Translations under genes and position numbers: made by a program
The notes under the pieces: model-generated
What the model was told of the DNA's origin: nothing
Databases searched by the model: none
Seen by the model: only the letters and a program-made list of their open reading frames with translations
Assembly (NCBI GenBank): GCA_029339505.1
Contig: JAQISU010000189.1
Coordinates: 682,001 to 746,000 of the forward strand
Source of the DNA: Unio delphinus
Lineage: Eukaryota > Mollusca > Bivalvia > Unionida > Unionidae
Direction: 5' to 3'
DNA length: 64,000 nt
Shown: one piece after another, positions 46,901 through 52,334 of the stretch
Layout of the letters: each line of letters opens with the position of its first letter
Position numbering within the stretch: position 1 is the stretch's first letter

Positions 46901-48754
46901 CTGTTGCTAAAAATAGCAAAACAATTAAATGTCTGATTTTTAAAAATCAATCAACAGTATTAGGCCACATTCTCAGAAACAACTGGACAGATATTAACCA
47001 AATTTGACAAAGTGTTCAGGCTTAAAGTCATTTCACAAATGATGCTGATCTGCTGACAGATTGTTATTGTTTTTTAAACTGACAGAAAAGGTTGTTATTA
47101 CTAAAAAAAGAAAACCTGACAGATAAGGCTGTTATTACTAAAGAGAAATAAAACCTGACAGATAAGGTTGTTATTACTAAAGAGAAAGAAAACCTGACAG
47201 ATAAAGTTGTTATTACAAAAAAAGAAAACCTGACAGAAAAAATTTGTTATTAAAAAAAAAGAAAACCTGACAGATAAGGTTGTTATTACTATAAAAAAGA
47301 TAACCTTACAGAATTTTTTTAATTAAAAATAAAGAAAATCTGACAGATAAAGTTGTTATTACTATAAAAAAAGAAAGTAAACCTGACAGATAAGGTTGTT
47401 ATTACTAAAAAGAAAGAAAATATGACAGATAAAGATGTTATTATTATTAAAAGAGATAACCTGACAGATAAGGTTGTTATTACTATAAAAGAAAAAGAAA
47501 ACCTGACAGATAAGGTTGTTATTATTATAAAAAAACTGAAAACAACATATAAGGTTGTTTTTTCAGGGAAAAGAAAACCCAACAGCTGAGGTTGTTATTA
47601 CTAAAAAAAAAAGAAAGAGGGCCCCAGAGTGGCCGAGTGGTCTAAATCGCTTTCTGTTATGGATCACTGCCGTCTCACCTCTGCGTGGGTTAGAGTCTAA
47701 GATTCGGCTAATGTGGTTATGTGAGAAAGCTTGCCAGTAGCTTCTCGTGGGTTGTTGGTTCTTTCCGGGAGTTCTCCCGGGTTCTTCCTCCACCAATAAT
47801 ACTGGCCACCATGTTTAGCCTATCGTGTGCTGAAAAATGGTGTTAAACCCTAAAACAATAACTAAAAAAAGTAACCTTTAAACAACTTTTTTTCAAAAAC
47901 TGGTGATAATTAATTTTTCCCATTTGACAGAATGATTTAAGTGCTCACCTTTACAGATAACTCACATCTTACATCTGTCCTTGTGGGTTTTAATCTTGGG
48001 TTTAATCAGTGAGTAGGTCAGAAAGCTTACCAGTAGTTTCATGTGGATTGGCAGCTTTCTCCAGTCTTCTCATGTTCTTCCTCCATTGAATATACTGGCT
48101 GACATGTGCCAAATATGGTATTTGATCCACAAAACCACAAACCTCAACTTTTAAAATCTGCTGAACAGAATTTGACCAAGCTATCATAAAACAGTTTTAC
48201 ACAAATGATACTGGCTTGCCAAAAGAGTATGGCCGTTGCTACTAAAAATAGAAAAACATTTAAATGACTTCTGCCTAAAAACCTGTTAATTTGACCAATG
48301 TTCTCATCATTCTGATACCAGACCCTTAATTTTTTTTTTTACAAATGATGCTAATATTTCTTCAGTAATGGCTGTTAGTCTTTCAGAAGAAAATGGAAAA
48401 AGATTAAATGTGAGAAAGCATTATTCACAGTACTGTAGTTATTGTGAATTAAACTTAAGTTAACTCCTGTGCAAAATTATTTTGAAATCTTTTTAATTTT
48501 GCTTTATTTCAACGAGTGTTTTATGTTAAAATTTTACTTGTTCCTTCAGAAGAGAAGTGCATTGTGTATACAACTTACTATTTTCCAGGGGACATAACTC
48601 CAGTGAACAAATTGTGGTAGCTGCCAGTACTCCAGCAGTCAGCACTTTGGCTTCTCAACTGACCGAGGATAATGTAGACTTTGCCAGTAGAGAGCGTTAT
48701 CATCAGTCAGAAGTGGTTCAGGGAGAAAATTTTGACGATTACAACAGTGAATAA
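11823..48754 (+). CDS. SLC12A8: Solute carrier family 12 member 8 (SLC12A8/CCC9-like), 13 coding exons
   Basis: Joining 11823-12035, 15422-15562, 24141-24332, 27838-27955, 29733-29846, 31965-32166, 32587-32674, 35525-35671, 36935-37436, 38108-38199, 40664-40781, 42868-42925 and 48589-48754 gives 716 codons plus TAA. Every junction has GT/AG and the phases agree. The protein is an APC-fold multipass carrier: hydrophilic N-terminus (1-75), transmembrane core (about 90-465), long Ser-rich hydrophilic loop (about 466-595), two more hydrophobic segments (about 604-635) and a short tail. Family marks include [55 protein letters not shown] and tail [13 protein letters not shown]. Vertebrate SLC12A8 has been linked to polyamine and amino-acid transport and, disputedly, nicotinamide mononucleotide uptake. 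The substrate here is not shown by sequence. The start is the first ATG after in-frame TAA and TAG at 11781-11786. Confidence 0.93.
12240..12525 (-). repeat. SINE family B, near full length, antisense
   Basis: The reverse complement shows the box A/B head, GAGTCATACC-like junction, AATGGTACTAACAGCTGCCT, the TGACTGGGTGGGACATAATG region and the 3' body. Lies in intron 1. Confidence 0.75.
12655..12795 (-). repeat. SINE family B, 5' fragment, antisense
   Basis: Contains the inverted head GGTTCGAACC and AACAGCTGTTCATACCATTT. Diverged partial copy in intron 1. Confidence 0.5.
12886..13125 (+). repeat. SINE family A (tRNA-derived), copy 1
   Basis: tRNA-like head with box A (GACCGAGTGGTCTAAAGC) and box B (GGGTTCGAGGC), body GTGGGTATGTGAGAAAG and TTTGCCAGTAGCTTATCG, and a tail CTGAAAAATGGCATTAAACC ending in CAACAA repeats. 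Other copies are at 22386, 30006, 47620, 50485 and 52335. Confidence 0.85.
13130..14050. other. Unassigned part of intron 1
   Basis: A 36-bp direct duplication (AACACAAAACAACATGATAA type) lies at 13329-13395. No exon-like frame or other element is visible. Confidence 0.35.
14057..14387. repeat. Head-to-head inverted pair of SINE family B fragments
   Basis: The plus copy (14057-14230) begins CACCAGTGGCCTAGTGGTTA with box B GGTTTGATCCC. The minus copy (14233-14387) ends AGCCACTGGAG. The two pair over roughly 150 bp, with diverged heads and a well-matched CATACTAAAGACTTACAAAA region, and are nearly adjacent. In the pre-mRNA this would fold into a long imperfect duplex. Confidence 0.8.
14477..14529. 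repeat. (AT)n microsatellite
   Basis: Uninterrupted TA run of about 52 bp in intron 1. Confidence 0.95.
14530..15421. other. Distal intron 1
   Basis: Short overlapping open frames on both strands with no domains. The stretch ends with the exon 2 acceptor TTTTTATTCAG. Nothing else is recognisable. Confidence 0.4.
15422..15562 (+). CDS. SLC12A8: SLC12A8 coding exon 2 (residues 72-118)
   Basis: 47 codons, phase 0. Encodes [20 protein letters not shown] then DGVFTSC and the first membrane helix ([15 protein letters not shown]). The PWWK and [15 protein letters not shown] blocks are hallmark SLC12A8 sequence. The donor is GTG/GTCAGT. This weak-looking site is copied in the tandem repeat that follows. 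Confidence 0.93.
15560..15785. repeat. 56-bp minisatellite carrying copies of the exon 2 donor
   Basis: Four copies of a unit beginning GTGGTCAGTAATACASCCAT and ending with a T-rich run. The first copy contains the real exon/intron junction; the next three repeat the eight donor bases GTCAGTAA exactly. Confidence 0.88.
15893..17432. repeat. 21-bp minisatellite, about 73 copies, with higher-order duplication
   Basis: The unit is GCACATGATATAAACTCAAC plus A, or the same with T for the last C. Variant blocks (GCACATGCTAAAAACTC followed by GCACATTATATAGACTC twice) recur 189 bp apart (near 16219 and 16408), which is nine units, so segments were duplicated as blocks. Partial units GCACTCAACA interrupt at about 16020, 17011, 17113, 17313 and 17385. 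The minus strand stays open for long stretches as a heptad LLSLYHV, and one plus frame is open as AHDINST. These are consequences of period 21, not genes. Confidence 0.95.
17433..18030. other. Intron 2 between arrays
   Basis: Holds a 27-bp repeat of about three copies at 17597-17675 (GAATGCCTGACAAGATGCC). Otherwise AT-rich with no element recognised. Confidence 0.5.
18030..18560. repeat. Mixed 27-bp and 56-bp minisatellite, left part
   Basis: Two interleaved units share GGTATGGCCCTGTGTTGTTA. The short unit follows with ATTTTAA. The long one follows with ATTTTTTGTGAGGTCTGTAT and a TTAATTGTTATTTTAT segment. The array resumes for one copy at 20361-20400 after an insertion. Confidence 0.85.
18565..20360. 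mobile_element. Unclassified insertion of about 1.8 kb splitting the minisatellite
   Basis: This block has no similarity to the array on either side: the 56-bp unit stops near 18560 and one more copy appears at 20361. Its composition differs (short direct repeat CACTTGTCAAAGGG / CACTTTGTCAAGGGG at 18617 and 18643). I see no terminal inverted repeats, long terminal repeats, poly(A) tail or coding domain, so the class is unknown. Boundaries are approximate. Confidence 0.5.
20400..21480. other. Intron 2, unassigned
   Basis: Includes an AT-rich tract of TAATATTAATTATGATTAAT-like copies at 20810-20902. The rest shows no recognisable element or exon. Confidence 0.4.
21522..21586. repeat. Perfect hairpin: 31-bp arms, 3-nt loop
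   Basis: The arm at 21522-21552 begins AGGTACATTTGTAAAAGTTA. It is exactly complementary to 21556-21586, with loop GTA. It sits at the left edge of the 97-bp array and is composed of the same GTAC-rich words. Confidence 0.97.
21590..22385. repeat. 97-bp minisatellite, about 8 copies
   Basis: The unit has TACAAATGTACCCTATACAA, AAGTACCTTATACAAATGTA, CCATATACAAAAATTTAATA, TACCTTGTAAAATTGTACTG and TATATGAATGTACCTTG in order. Copies are almost identical; one at about 21960 lacks a short segment. Confidence 0.92.
22386..22645 (+). repeat. SINE family A, copy 2
   Basis: Near full-length: GGCCGAGTGGTCTAAAGCGC head, GGGTTCAAGTCT box B, body and GAAAAATGGTGTTAAACCC, then an AACAAC tail. Inserted at the right edge of the 97-bp array. 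Confidence 0.88.
22650..23535. other. Intron 2, unassigned
   Basis: Begins with a few more GTAC-rich words of the 97-bp family, then AT-rich sequence without recognised features. Confidence 0.4.
23540..24140. repeat. 57-58-bp minisatellite made of exon 3 acceptor copies
   Basis: About ten copies contain TTTCCATTATTCAG followed by GGAAATGCAGG, the same bases as the true exon 3 acceptor and exon start at 24141. The oldest copies (23540-23710) also keep GGTTTAACCATT from further inside exon 3. The six or seven copies next to the exon are homogeneous and read GGTGTTTAAGC after the acceptor. Confidence 0.92.
24141..24332 (+). CDS. SLC12A8: SLC12A8 coding exon 3 (residues 119-182)
   Basis: 64 codons, phase 0, acceptor TTTTCAG, donor CAG/GTAAGT. 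Encodes [20 protein letters not shown], then [18 protein letters not shown] and the next helix start ([12 protein letters not shown]). Matches the second and third membrane segments of the family. Confidence 0.95.
24333..25785. other. Intron 3, proximal part
   Basis: AT-rich with no recognised element or exon. Short open frames here lack domains. Confidence 0.4.
25788..26768. repeat. 25-bp minisatellite, about 39 copies
   Basis: The unit is ACTAGGCACTTGTACATTAG plus TTAAT, with T/C and A/C variants. Some units carry an extra ATCAC. Confidence 0.94.
26879..27342. mobile_element. MITE with CCGTATTTTCCGG termini, TA target site
   Basis: 464 bp. Ends CCGTATTTTCCGGCCTATAA and their inverted copy match for about 27 bp and are flanked by TA (26877-26878 and 27343-27344). 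Internal CCAAATTGACTTATATATGG motifs echo the ends. No coding capacity. The first ten terminal bases are shared with the pogo-like element at 4408-5899, so a related transposase probably mobilised both. It landed in a short tandem tract (GAGTGAATATATTATA words). Confidence 0.88.
27345..27837. other. Intron 3, distal part
   Basis: A small diverged tandem tract (TATGCTGAGAGTGAATATAT words) to about 27440, then unassigned sequence up to the TTGTATTTTAG acceptor. Confidence 0.4.
27838..27955 (+). CDS. SLC12A8: SLC12A8 coding exon 4 (residues 183-222, split codon)
   Basis: 118 nt, phase 0 in, phase 1 out, donor TTGG/GTTTGT. Encodes [20 protein letters not shown] then a helix ([12 protein letters not shown]). 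It aligns with the CVAGAMYITGFAES region of the family, with substitutions. Confidence 0.9.
28310..28545. repeat. 54-bp minisatellite, about 4 copies
   Basis: The unit contains AGCAATGACAGTAATAGGCT then TCATAAGGCATTTGCTGTAT. The third and fourth copies are diverged. Lies in intron 4. Confidence 0.88.
28739..28974. repeat. (AAT)n/(GAT)n trinucleotide tract
   Basis: Long run of AAT with blocks of GAT, abutting the inverted SINE-like tail at 28975. The polyisoleucine/methionine frame is spurious. Confidence 0.97.
28975..29395 (-). repeat. Dispersed repeat with AAAGCGCTTAGAG-type tail, antisense
   Basis: Starts GAGGACTTTGTATAACGCCT then TTTCAAAGCTCTAGGCACTT, the reverse complement of the tail seen in plus orientation at 41385-41460 and 52930-52990. 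All three copies abut an ATT/AAT tract, consistent with a SINE or LINE 3' end. Confidence 0.55.
29448..29690. repeat. Direct duplication of about 120 bp
   Basis: AGAGCCAGATCTTGACT, GACCCTAATCTGCTTGC and GACTGGGTCT occur in the same order in both halves. Intron 4. Confidence 0.75.
29733..29846 (+). CDS. SLC12A8: SLC12A8 coding exon 5 (residues 222-260)
   Basis: 114 nt, phase 1 in and out, acceptor CTTTTACAG, donor CCAG/GTATAC. Encodes [20 protein letters not shown] then [15 protein letters not shown]. The [12 protein letters not shown] and DFLVGSF blocks are strongly conserved SLC12A8 features. Confidence 0.95.
30006..30243 (-). repeat. SINE family A, copy 3, antisense
   Basis: Reads GTTTAACGCTATTTTTCAGC (inverted tail), GAAGCTACTGGCAAGCTTTC and inverted head GCGCTTTAGACCACTC. 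Near full length, intron 5. Confidence 0.88.
30546..30707. mobile_element. Tigger/pogo-like MITE, 162 bp, TA target site
   Basis: Left end CAGTAAAACCTGTCTTGAAA and right end complementary to CAGTAGAACCTGTCTTGAAA, flanked by TA on both sides. The 26-bp ends differ at one position. A decayed relative with the same TTTCAAGACAGGTTTTACT end lies at 32426-32566. Confidence 0.88.
31155..31373. mobile_element. Tc1/mariner-superfamily MITE, 219 bp, TA target site
   Basis: Ends CAGTCGTCCCTCGTTTATCG and inverted CAGTCGTCCCTTGCCACTTCG, flanked by TA. Inner TACCGCAATAAGTG and GAAGCAGCGAAAGTT parts are typical of such MITEs. No coding capacity. Intron 5. Confidence 0.88.
31380..31964. other. Distal intron 5
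   Basis: No recognised element. A short tract of GAGATAGCAAGACCAAAT-like words lies at about 31660-31710. The stretch ends at acceptor CATATATCAG. Confidence 0.4.
31965..32166 (+). CDS. SLC12A8: SLC12A8 coding exon 6 (residues 260-327)
   Basis: 202 nt, phase 1 in, phase 2 out, donor TTC/GTAAGT. Encodes an extracellular loop with an NNSS N-glycosylation-type site, then [36 protein letters not shown] and [12 protein letters not shown]. The GDLKNP-IP motif is characteristic of the cation-chloride cotransporter superfamily. Confidence 0.96.
32185..32426. repeat. About 45-bp minisatellite followed by (TATG)n
   Basis: Three to four diverged copies of TGACAAATAGTGGAAGTATG with ACTACARTCTATTC, then a tetranucleotide run with a TACG variant at the end. 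Fills most of the 420-bp intron 6. Confidence 0.88.
32426..32566. mobile_element. Decayed Tigger-like MITE
   Basis: Contains GGTCTCTCAAAACAGGTGGT at the left and TTTCAAGACAGGTTTTACTC at the right. It resembles 30546-30707, but the left terminus has been lost into the tetranucleotide run. Confidence 0.6.
32587..32674 (+). CDS. SLC12A8: SLC12A8 coding exon 7 (residues 327-356)
   Basis: 88 nt, phase 2 in, phase 0 out, donor AAG/GTACAT. Encodes the helix [20 protein letters not shown] followed by QTDYMIAEK. Aligns with the ISWFLYIIFVFLLGAICTRE region of vertebrate SLC12A8. Confidence 0.95.
32885..33620. repeat. 25-bp minisatellite, about 27 copies
   Basis: The unit is TATATCACCATATAAATACA plus TGAGT. 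It is extremely homogeneous in the centre. Flanking degenerate units (CCAATTAGCAGTTCCAC) mark the ancestral sequence. Intron 7. Confidence 0.95.
33625..34890. other. Intron 7, unassigned
   Basis: AT-rich. No element ends or exon-like frames recognised. Confidence 0.35.
34895..35200. repeat. Direct duplication of about 140 bp
   Basis: CAAGATTGTTRCCAGTGTCC, ATTACCATTAGGTCATCATT and TATAGGTCCAATATT occur in order in two tandem copies. Intron 7. Confidence 0.85.
35525..35671 (+). CDS. SLC12A8: SLC12A8 coding exon 8 (residues 357-405)
   Basis: 49 codons, phase 0, acceptor AATTTCAG, donor GGT/GTAAGT. Encodes [20 protein letters not shown] then [18 protein letters not shown] and [11 protein letters not shown]. 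This is the most conserved block of the gene; the [14 protein letters not shown] motif is diagnostic for the subfamily. Confidence 0.97.
36140..36310. repeat. About 65-bp direct duplication
   Basis: TTCCATTTGAATCTAGGATA and GATATGAAACAGA-ATCTTACCAAG repeat. Intron 8. Confidence 0.75.
36320..36662 (+). repeat. Dispersed repeat of about 340 bp, unclassified, copy 2
   Basis: Aligns along its length with the reverse complement of 9518-9862. Begins with a small GGCGC...GCGCC stem (TTAATGGCGC and TTAGCGCCA). The open frame over it has no known domain. Confidence 0.7.
36935..37436 (+). CDS. SLC12A8: SLC12A8 coding exon 9 (residues 406-573)
   Basis: 502 nt, phase 0 in, phase 1 out, donor CAAG/GTAACA. 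Encodes [20 protein letters not shown] and a second helix ([20 protein letters not shown]). A long hydrophilic cytosolic segment follows, rich in Ser, Thr and charge ([36 protein letters not shown]). Family members carry a similarly placed variable loop. The Ser-Pro and acidic-serine sites suggest phosphoregulation, which is inference. Confidence 0.95.
38108..38199 (+). CDS. SLC12A8: SLC12A8 coding exon 10 (residues 573-603)
   Basis: 92 nt, phase 1 in, phase 0 out, donor GGA/GTAAGT. Ends the hydrophilic loop and begins the next helix with [14 protein letters not shown], matching the FYTHMCNPWVSLLG segment of vertebrate SLC12A8. Confidence 0.93.
38200..39480. other. Intron 10, proximal part
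   Basis: AT-rich with a TATATA run near 38905. No element or exon recognised. Confidence 0.35.
39485..39715. repeat. Two short tandem tracts (about 47 bp x3; about 40 bp x2)
   Basis: GACTAAAATGGTTTACAGGA with AGATTTGYTTTCTCAAA repeats three times; ATAGTTCCAGGTCTGTTGGT repeats twice. Confidence 0.8.
40160..40663. repeat. 49-bp minisatellite that supplies the exon 11 acceptor
   Basis: The unit is GGTTATGATCAMRGTTAATT, TTATGCTTAAARTCATGG, then GTGAGTTTTTTT. The last unit is cut off as GGTTAATTTTATCAG, which is the splice acceptor of exon 11. Older irregular units extend left to about 40160. Confidence 0.88.
40664..40781 (+). CDS. SLC12A8: SLC12A8 coding exon 11 (residues 604-643)
   Basis: 118 nt, phase 0 in, phase 1 out, donor CCAG/GTAAAT. 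Encodes the last hydrophobic segments ([20 protein letters not shown] and [20 protein letters not shown]). Matches the YFYIGRASPG end of the vertebrate protein. Confidence 0.95.
41385..41460 (+). repeat. SINE/LINE-like tail ending in ATT repeat
   Basis: TGTAAAGCACTTAGGGCTTC and GCTATACAAAATCCAC followed by ATTATTATT. Same tail as at 52930-52990. Confidence 0.6.
41515..41650. repeat. About 53-bp tandem repeat, 3 copies
   Basis: GGAAACCAGGAAACATGTTC with TGGTTCTCTCTGAT repeats, diverging to the right. Confidence 0.8.
41705..42540. repeat. 55-bp minisatellite, about 14 copies
   Basis: The unit is TAACCATTAATGAACTCCAT, GAAACAACAGATGTCTCTTT and AGAGGTCATTTTGTG. The central copies are identical, the outer ones diverged. 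Intron 11. Confidence 0.94.
42540..42800. repeat. About 50-bp tandem repeat, 5 copies
   Basis: The unit contains ATGTAATGGATGATTTTGTA and TTTACTTTAATTATTACATT. Intron 11, adjoining the 55-bp array. Confidence 0.85.
42868..42925 (+). CDS. SLC12A8: SLC12A8 coding exon 12 (residues 643-662)
   Basis: 58 nt, phase 1 in, phase 2 out, acceptor TCTAACAG, donor GCAG/GTGTGT. Encodes [18 protein letters not shown] plus a split codon, equivalent to the ASNFSFFRWMRSLL segment. Its small size and perfect phase fit support it despite low conservation. Confidence 0.87.
43107..43181. repeat. (TATG)n microsatellite
   Basis: Uninterrupted tetranucleotide run of about 18 units in intron 12. Confidence 0.96.
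43501..44729. mobile_element. Tigger/pogo-like non-autonomous element, 1229 bp, TA target site
   Basis: Left end CAGTAGTCCCCCTATTGAAT then GGC.ACC; the right end inverted reads CAGTAGACCCCCTCTTATGC then GGCCACC. TA flanks both sides (43499-43500 and 44730-44731). Inner CGGCCACCCG motifs repeat near the left end. No transposase frame is present; the interior is unrelated AT-rich sequence with a poly-G run at 44244. Confidence 0.85.
44745..45045 (+). repeat. SINE family B, most complete copy
   Basis: Has a GTGGGTTTGATCCTCGGC box B region, GAGTCATACCAAAGACTTAT, AATGGTATTAACAGTTGCCT, GTTAGTGTTAGGACTGGTTG, TGTCTGCAGCATGATG, CTGCCACACTGCAGACATTG and a GTTAAAG tail ending AATCCCACACAC. Confidence 0.85.
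45240..46145. repeat. 26-bp minisatellite with length variants, about 35 copies
   Basis: The unit is GGCATGAAGACCTCTCAAAG plus TATAAT or CATTAT, with shorter forms lacking CTC. Intron 12. Confidence 0.92.
46150..47065. repeat. Ancient degenerate repeat tract
   Basis: Loose repetition of a block reading roughly AATTTGAC, AAAGCATCCTGG, ACAAATGATGC, CATCAAATATGGC, TTACTAAAAATAGAAAAAC. The same block is seen at 48110-48420 and 54560-55480. Confidence 0.5.
47070..47560. repeat. About 38-bp minisatellite, about 13 copies
   Basis: GACAGATAAGGTTGTTATTA followed by CTAAAAAGAAAGAAAACCT with A-run length variation. Intron 12. Confidence 0.88.
47620..47870 (+). repeat. SINE family A, copy 4
   Basis: Head GAGTGGCCGAGTGGTCTAAA, body GTTATGTGAGAAAGCTTGCC, CACCATGTTTAGCCTATCGT and tail AAAAATGGTGTTAAACCCTA. 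Appears intact. Confidence 0.9.
48000..48160 (+). repeat. SINE family A, degenerate fragment
   Basis: GTAGGTCAGAAAGCTTACCA, GTAGTTTCATGTGGATTGGC and CTTCCTCCATTGAATATACT follow the family body without head or tail. Confidence 0.5.
48589..48754 (+). CDS. SLC12A8: SLC12A8 coding exon 13 (residues 662-716, stop)
   Basis: 166 nt, phase 2 in, acceptor ATTTTCCAG, ending GAATAA. Encodes the cytosolic C-terminus with [15 protein letters not shown], then [20 protein letters not shown] and [15 protein letters not shown]. It closely parallels the vertebrate ending QLTQENADFATRDRYH, which is strong evidence for orthology. Confidence 0.96.
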
Positions 48755-50110
48755 TGAAGAATTATTAGTGGCTAGGAATTGTTGGAATGGTTGATACAAT
48801 AAGGATGCTATTAAATTTCTTATAGCGGTCAGTGAGAAAAAAAATGACATTAGTTTTACTAGTTATATAGACCAGAGGAGCTTATTCGATGTCCATCATC
48901 TGTCTGTCATCTGTCCATTATGACATATTTGGTATCATTACTCCTAAACTACTTGGAGGAAACTTATTGTTCATGGTCTAGTTAACCCTAAAATGAAAAT
49001 GGTGTTGCTCAGACATAGAAATTACTGATATCACTACTCCTCCTGAATGGATTGTCGTATAAAACATGAGTTTTTCACTAAAAGACATGATGTCTAACTG
49101 GTCTTAAATGAAAATCATGTCAATCTGACTTCCAACATGGTTTCCACAGATGCCATCTTGAAACAAATTGTATTACTAGTCCTACTGAGTGGATGGTCAT
49201 ATCATCATGGTTTTTTCACTAAAAGACTTCTTATGATGTTTGGCTGGTCATAAGTTAAAATGATTTTAATCTGACCTCCATCATGACAGCCACCTTAACA
49301 GTCCTTTACCACAGAAGACTTCTTTGGATGTCCAGTTGGTCTTAAATAAATTGGTACTGATCTGACATCCAGTATGGCCACCACAGATTATCTTGTTATA
49401 ATTACTATGGAAAGGATGGTCATTTCTTGAAGCTATTGTTATCTCAACTCCTCTCCAAATAGTGATCAATATGAAAATGGTGCCAATTGTACATGAGTTA
49501 TTGCTGTTATGTTGACAGTTTTCAAAATCTTGTTGTCAACACTCCCTTTAATCAATGATCATTATGACATGGGGTTGCCAACAAAGTTCAAAACTGATAT
49601 CCAATTTGTTTACCACTGCAGTTAATATAAAAAAAATTATTGTTGAAGAATATCCGAGATGGTTTACAACACTCGACAGTTAAAAGAAAGAAGGGGTCTT
49701 ATCTTAAGTAGAGCATCAGCACCTTTTGTTTTTGTTTTTGTTATTGTTGTTGTTATTATTATTAGAGAGAGGCATTTATTTATCATGAATTAAATTGTAT
49801 TTTTACTTTAAAATCAGTACAGTTATTGTAAATTCTTTAAGAATAGAAGATCAACTCCACAAATAATATCATTCTTTGTAATTTATTTCTTGCATTATCT
49901 TTTACGGTGCCAAATATGGTTATATTAAAATGAGGATATGAGCATTTCTGTACAATATATATCCAAGTGTTTATAGAGATCCTTTAAACCTTTATGGAAA
50001 TATTTCTTTTAAGCTTATTTTTTTTAAATGTGAATTGTCCATTACCTTGTATACACATTCTGAACTCTTTTATAAAGCTTTTGTCAGGAATAAAGAAACT
50101 GCATTGAAAG
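48755..50110 (+). other. SLC12A8: Predicted SLC12A8 3' UTR
   Basis: No splice site or other gene intervenes. AATAAA at 50089-50094 is a plausible poly(A) signal. The first part (48900-49600) is a degenerate direct repeat with GACTTCCAACATGG, TTTTTCACTAAAAGAC and GGTCTTAAATGAAAAT words. Confidence 0.5.
50089..50094 (+). terminator. Candidate poly(A) signal of SLC12A8
   Basis: AATAAA about 1.34 kb after the stop codon, the first good match outside repeats. Transcript data are needed to confirm use. Confidence 0.45.
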
Positions 50111-50484
50111 TTTTCTGAAAATATGAAACTATTTTATGTAAAGCTGATAACTTAATACCACAGATGTTTGTTTCTCTCCCTTCCCATGTAATCATATATG
50201 GTTGTTAACCATAAACAATCCATCAAGACTGATTATGCTGATGTGGTGAAACCACTTTAAACATGAAATGAAGTCGTCAGATCCATATTAGCAAAAATTA
50301 AATACTAGTAGAAAACAAATTGTAGATTACAATGTCATTTTGAAAGTCATGTTGGTGAAATAAATACATAAAAACATCTCCATCTTCAAGATCTCAGTTC
50401 TGATTAAATTTGTTCCTTTTCATCTTCTGATGTGTGTAATGTTTGGCAGGGTTGCTAGCTTTGACTGTTTTATTGTTGTTGTTG

Positions 50485-50725
50485 TAGGGTTTAATGCCAT
50501 ACTTCAGCACATGATAAGCTATATAAGACCGCCAGTATTATTGGTGGAGGAAGAACCCGGGAACAACCCCCCTCCCCCGGAAAGAACCACCGACCCACGA
50601 GAAGCTACTGGCAAGCTTTCTCACATAATTACATTAGCCGAATCTTAGACTCGCACCCTCGCAGACAGAGGTTAGATGGCAGTGATCTATTACGGAAAGC
50701 GCTTTAGACCACTCGGCCACCCTTT
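50485..50725 (-). repeat. SINE family A, copy 5, antisense
   Basis: Inverted tail GGTTTAATGCCATACTTCAG, body GAAGCTACTGGCAAGCTTTC, inverted head AAAGCGCTTTAGACCACTCG. Confidence 0.88.
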
Positions 50726-50859
50726 TGATAATGTAATACAGATGTAAATGGCTTGATGGTGGGTCATTACAGTATCATGCTGAGTGAACTTATTCATTCA
50801 TTTAACTTGTCAGTAAAAAAGAGTGAAGCCAAGCATGTGATCATTCTAATTGTTACGTG

Positions 50860-52310
50860 TTTAGGATCTAATAAATGCTAACAAAGAAAGAGTAAAAACA
50901 ACAAGCTTTGTAAAATTTAACAAATACTTTATTTCCCGGGAAAAAATGGAAAAAGAACTTAGTTTTAAGAATCAAATCCAAAAATAATCCAAGAATAATC
51001 CCCAAATTAAATTATGAACATCATAGTAACGAAATGTTCTAATAGAATAAAGTTTAAGTCCTGTTGGAAAATCCAAGATGGAAGACAACATATATGCTGA
51101 AGTCTGTTTTGTGTTTATCTAAAGTTCCATGTAGAATCACAAGATTTAACACTCTGGTGTAGGAAATACAAATAAGATTTTTATATACTTTGTACAAGAA
51201 TTTAGTAAGAGCACATAAATAATTTCCAGCGCATGAATTAATCCTTTAAAATCCAAATAAATTGGAGAATTGTTGACATGGATTCAAAAACTGGCTACAA
51301 CAAAAGAAAATGACTTAACATAATTTGGGAAACCTAGAACTAACAATATTTCACTAAAACAAAGACTATATTATATTCAAATACGCAGTTTTTAATAAAA
51401 ATCCTCAAATTATAAAATCATGAAGGAAGGGGAAAAGCAGTCATGAATATGAATGTTTATATCATATACTCCTATGACCCTTATGAGATTAAATTAAAAT
51501 TAAAATTAAAATAAAAAGTTGTTTACTTCTAATTCACTAGTGTTAGTCTCTTTTTGACCTTCACAACAACCAATCATTTTAAAATGAAACGAAACCTGTT
51601 TACTGGTTGCCACTAACCATGAATCAAGGTCAGGATCTAGGTCAACATTACTGTTTACAAAGAAAGTTCAGGTCAACTGATTTCCTGAAAAAAACATCAT
51701 CTCTGGTAAATAAATTTACGTTACATTAGTATGTAATGACATAAAAGAATTTAAAACTGACAAAAATATTAAATTAAAACAAATGTATATCAGATCAGAT
51801 ATACATAACATAATGGACACTGGTCAGTTCAGGAATTAAAAGGTTAGAAGAGCTATTAATATGCATTATGCAAATGCATGTAGTGTACCGGTACTTATAA
51901 ATGGTCTAATGGAGATTGATGGATAATGGAAAACCTGTTTGCCAAATGAGAAACACTGACAAAAGTTATTGCTTACTTAAAATAACAACCTTTTTGACCA
52001 TTTCTATTCCAGTAACTTGCAAAACTCTATGGAAGTAATGTATATACATTCAGCATGATATTGAATTTCAGAGAACTGCTAGATAAAGAATTTCAAGTGT
52101 ATAAAATAAAATTGTACAGTACAATAAATTTTACAATATCACCTCTGTCTGAACCTTAATTCATATCCAGAACATTTTGGGTTCTCCTGACAAAAAGAAA
52201 CTTGTCTGACAAATATTTACTGTATGTAAAAATAAAAAATAAAAAAGAGACTTGATGAACTCAGTTTCATTGTTCTTTACTGATGAGTTTTGGAAAATAG
52301 AAGCCCTACT
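50860..52310. other. Repeat-free AT-rich block
   Basis: About 1.4 kb with no tandem repeat or element, unlike its surroundings. On the minus strand AATAAA occurs near its low-coordinate edge (plus TTTATT at about 50931). It could be the 3' UTR of a convergent gene, but no coding exon is seen. Confidence 0.3.
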
Positions 52311-52334
52311 GTTATTTGTTTTTTGTTTTTTTAT

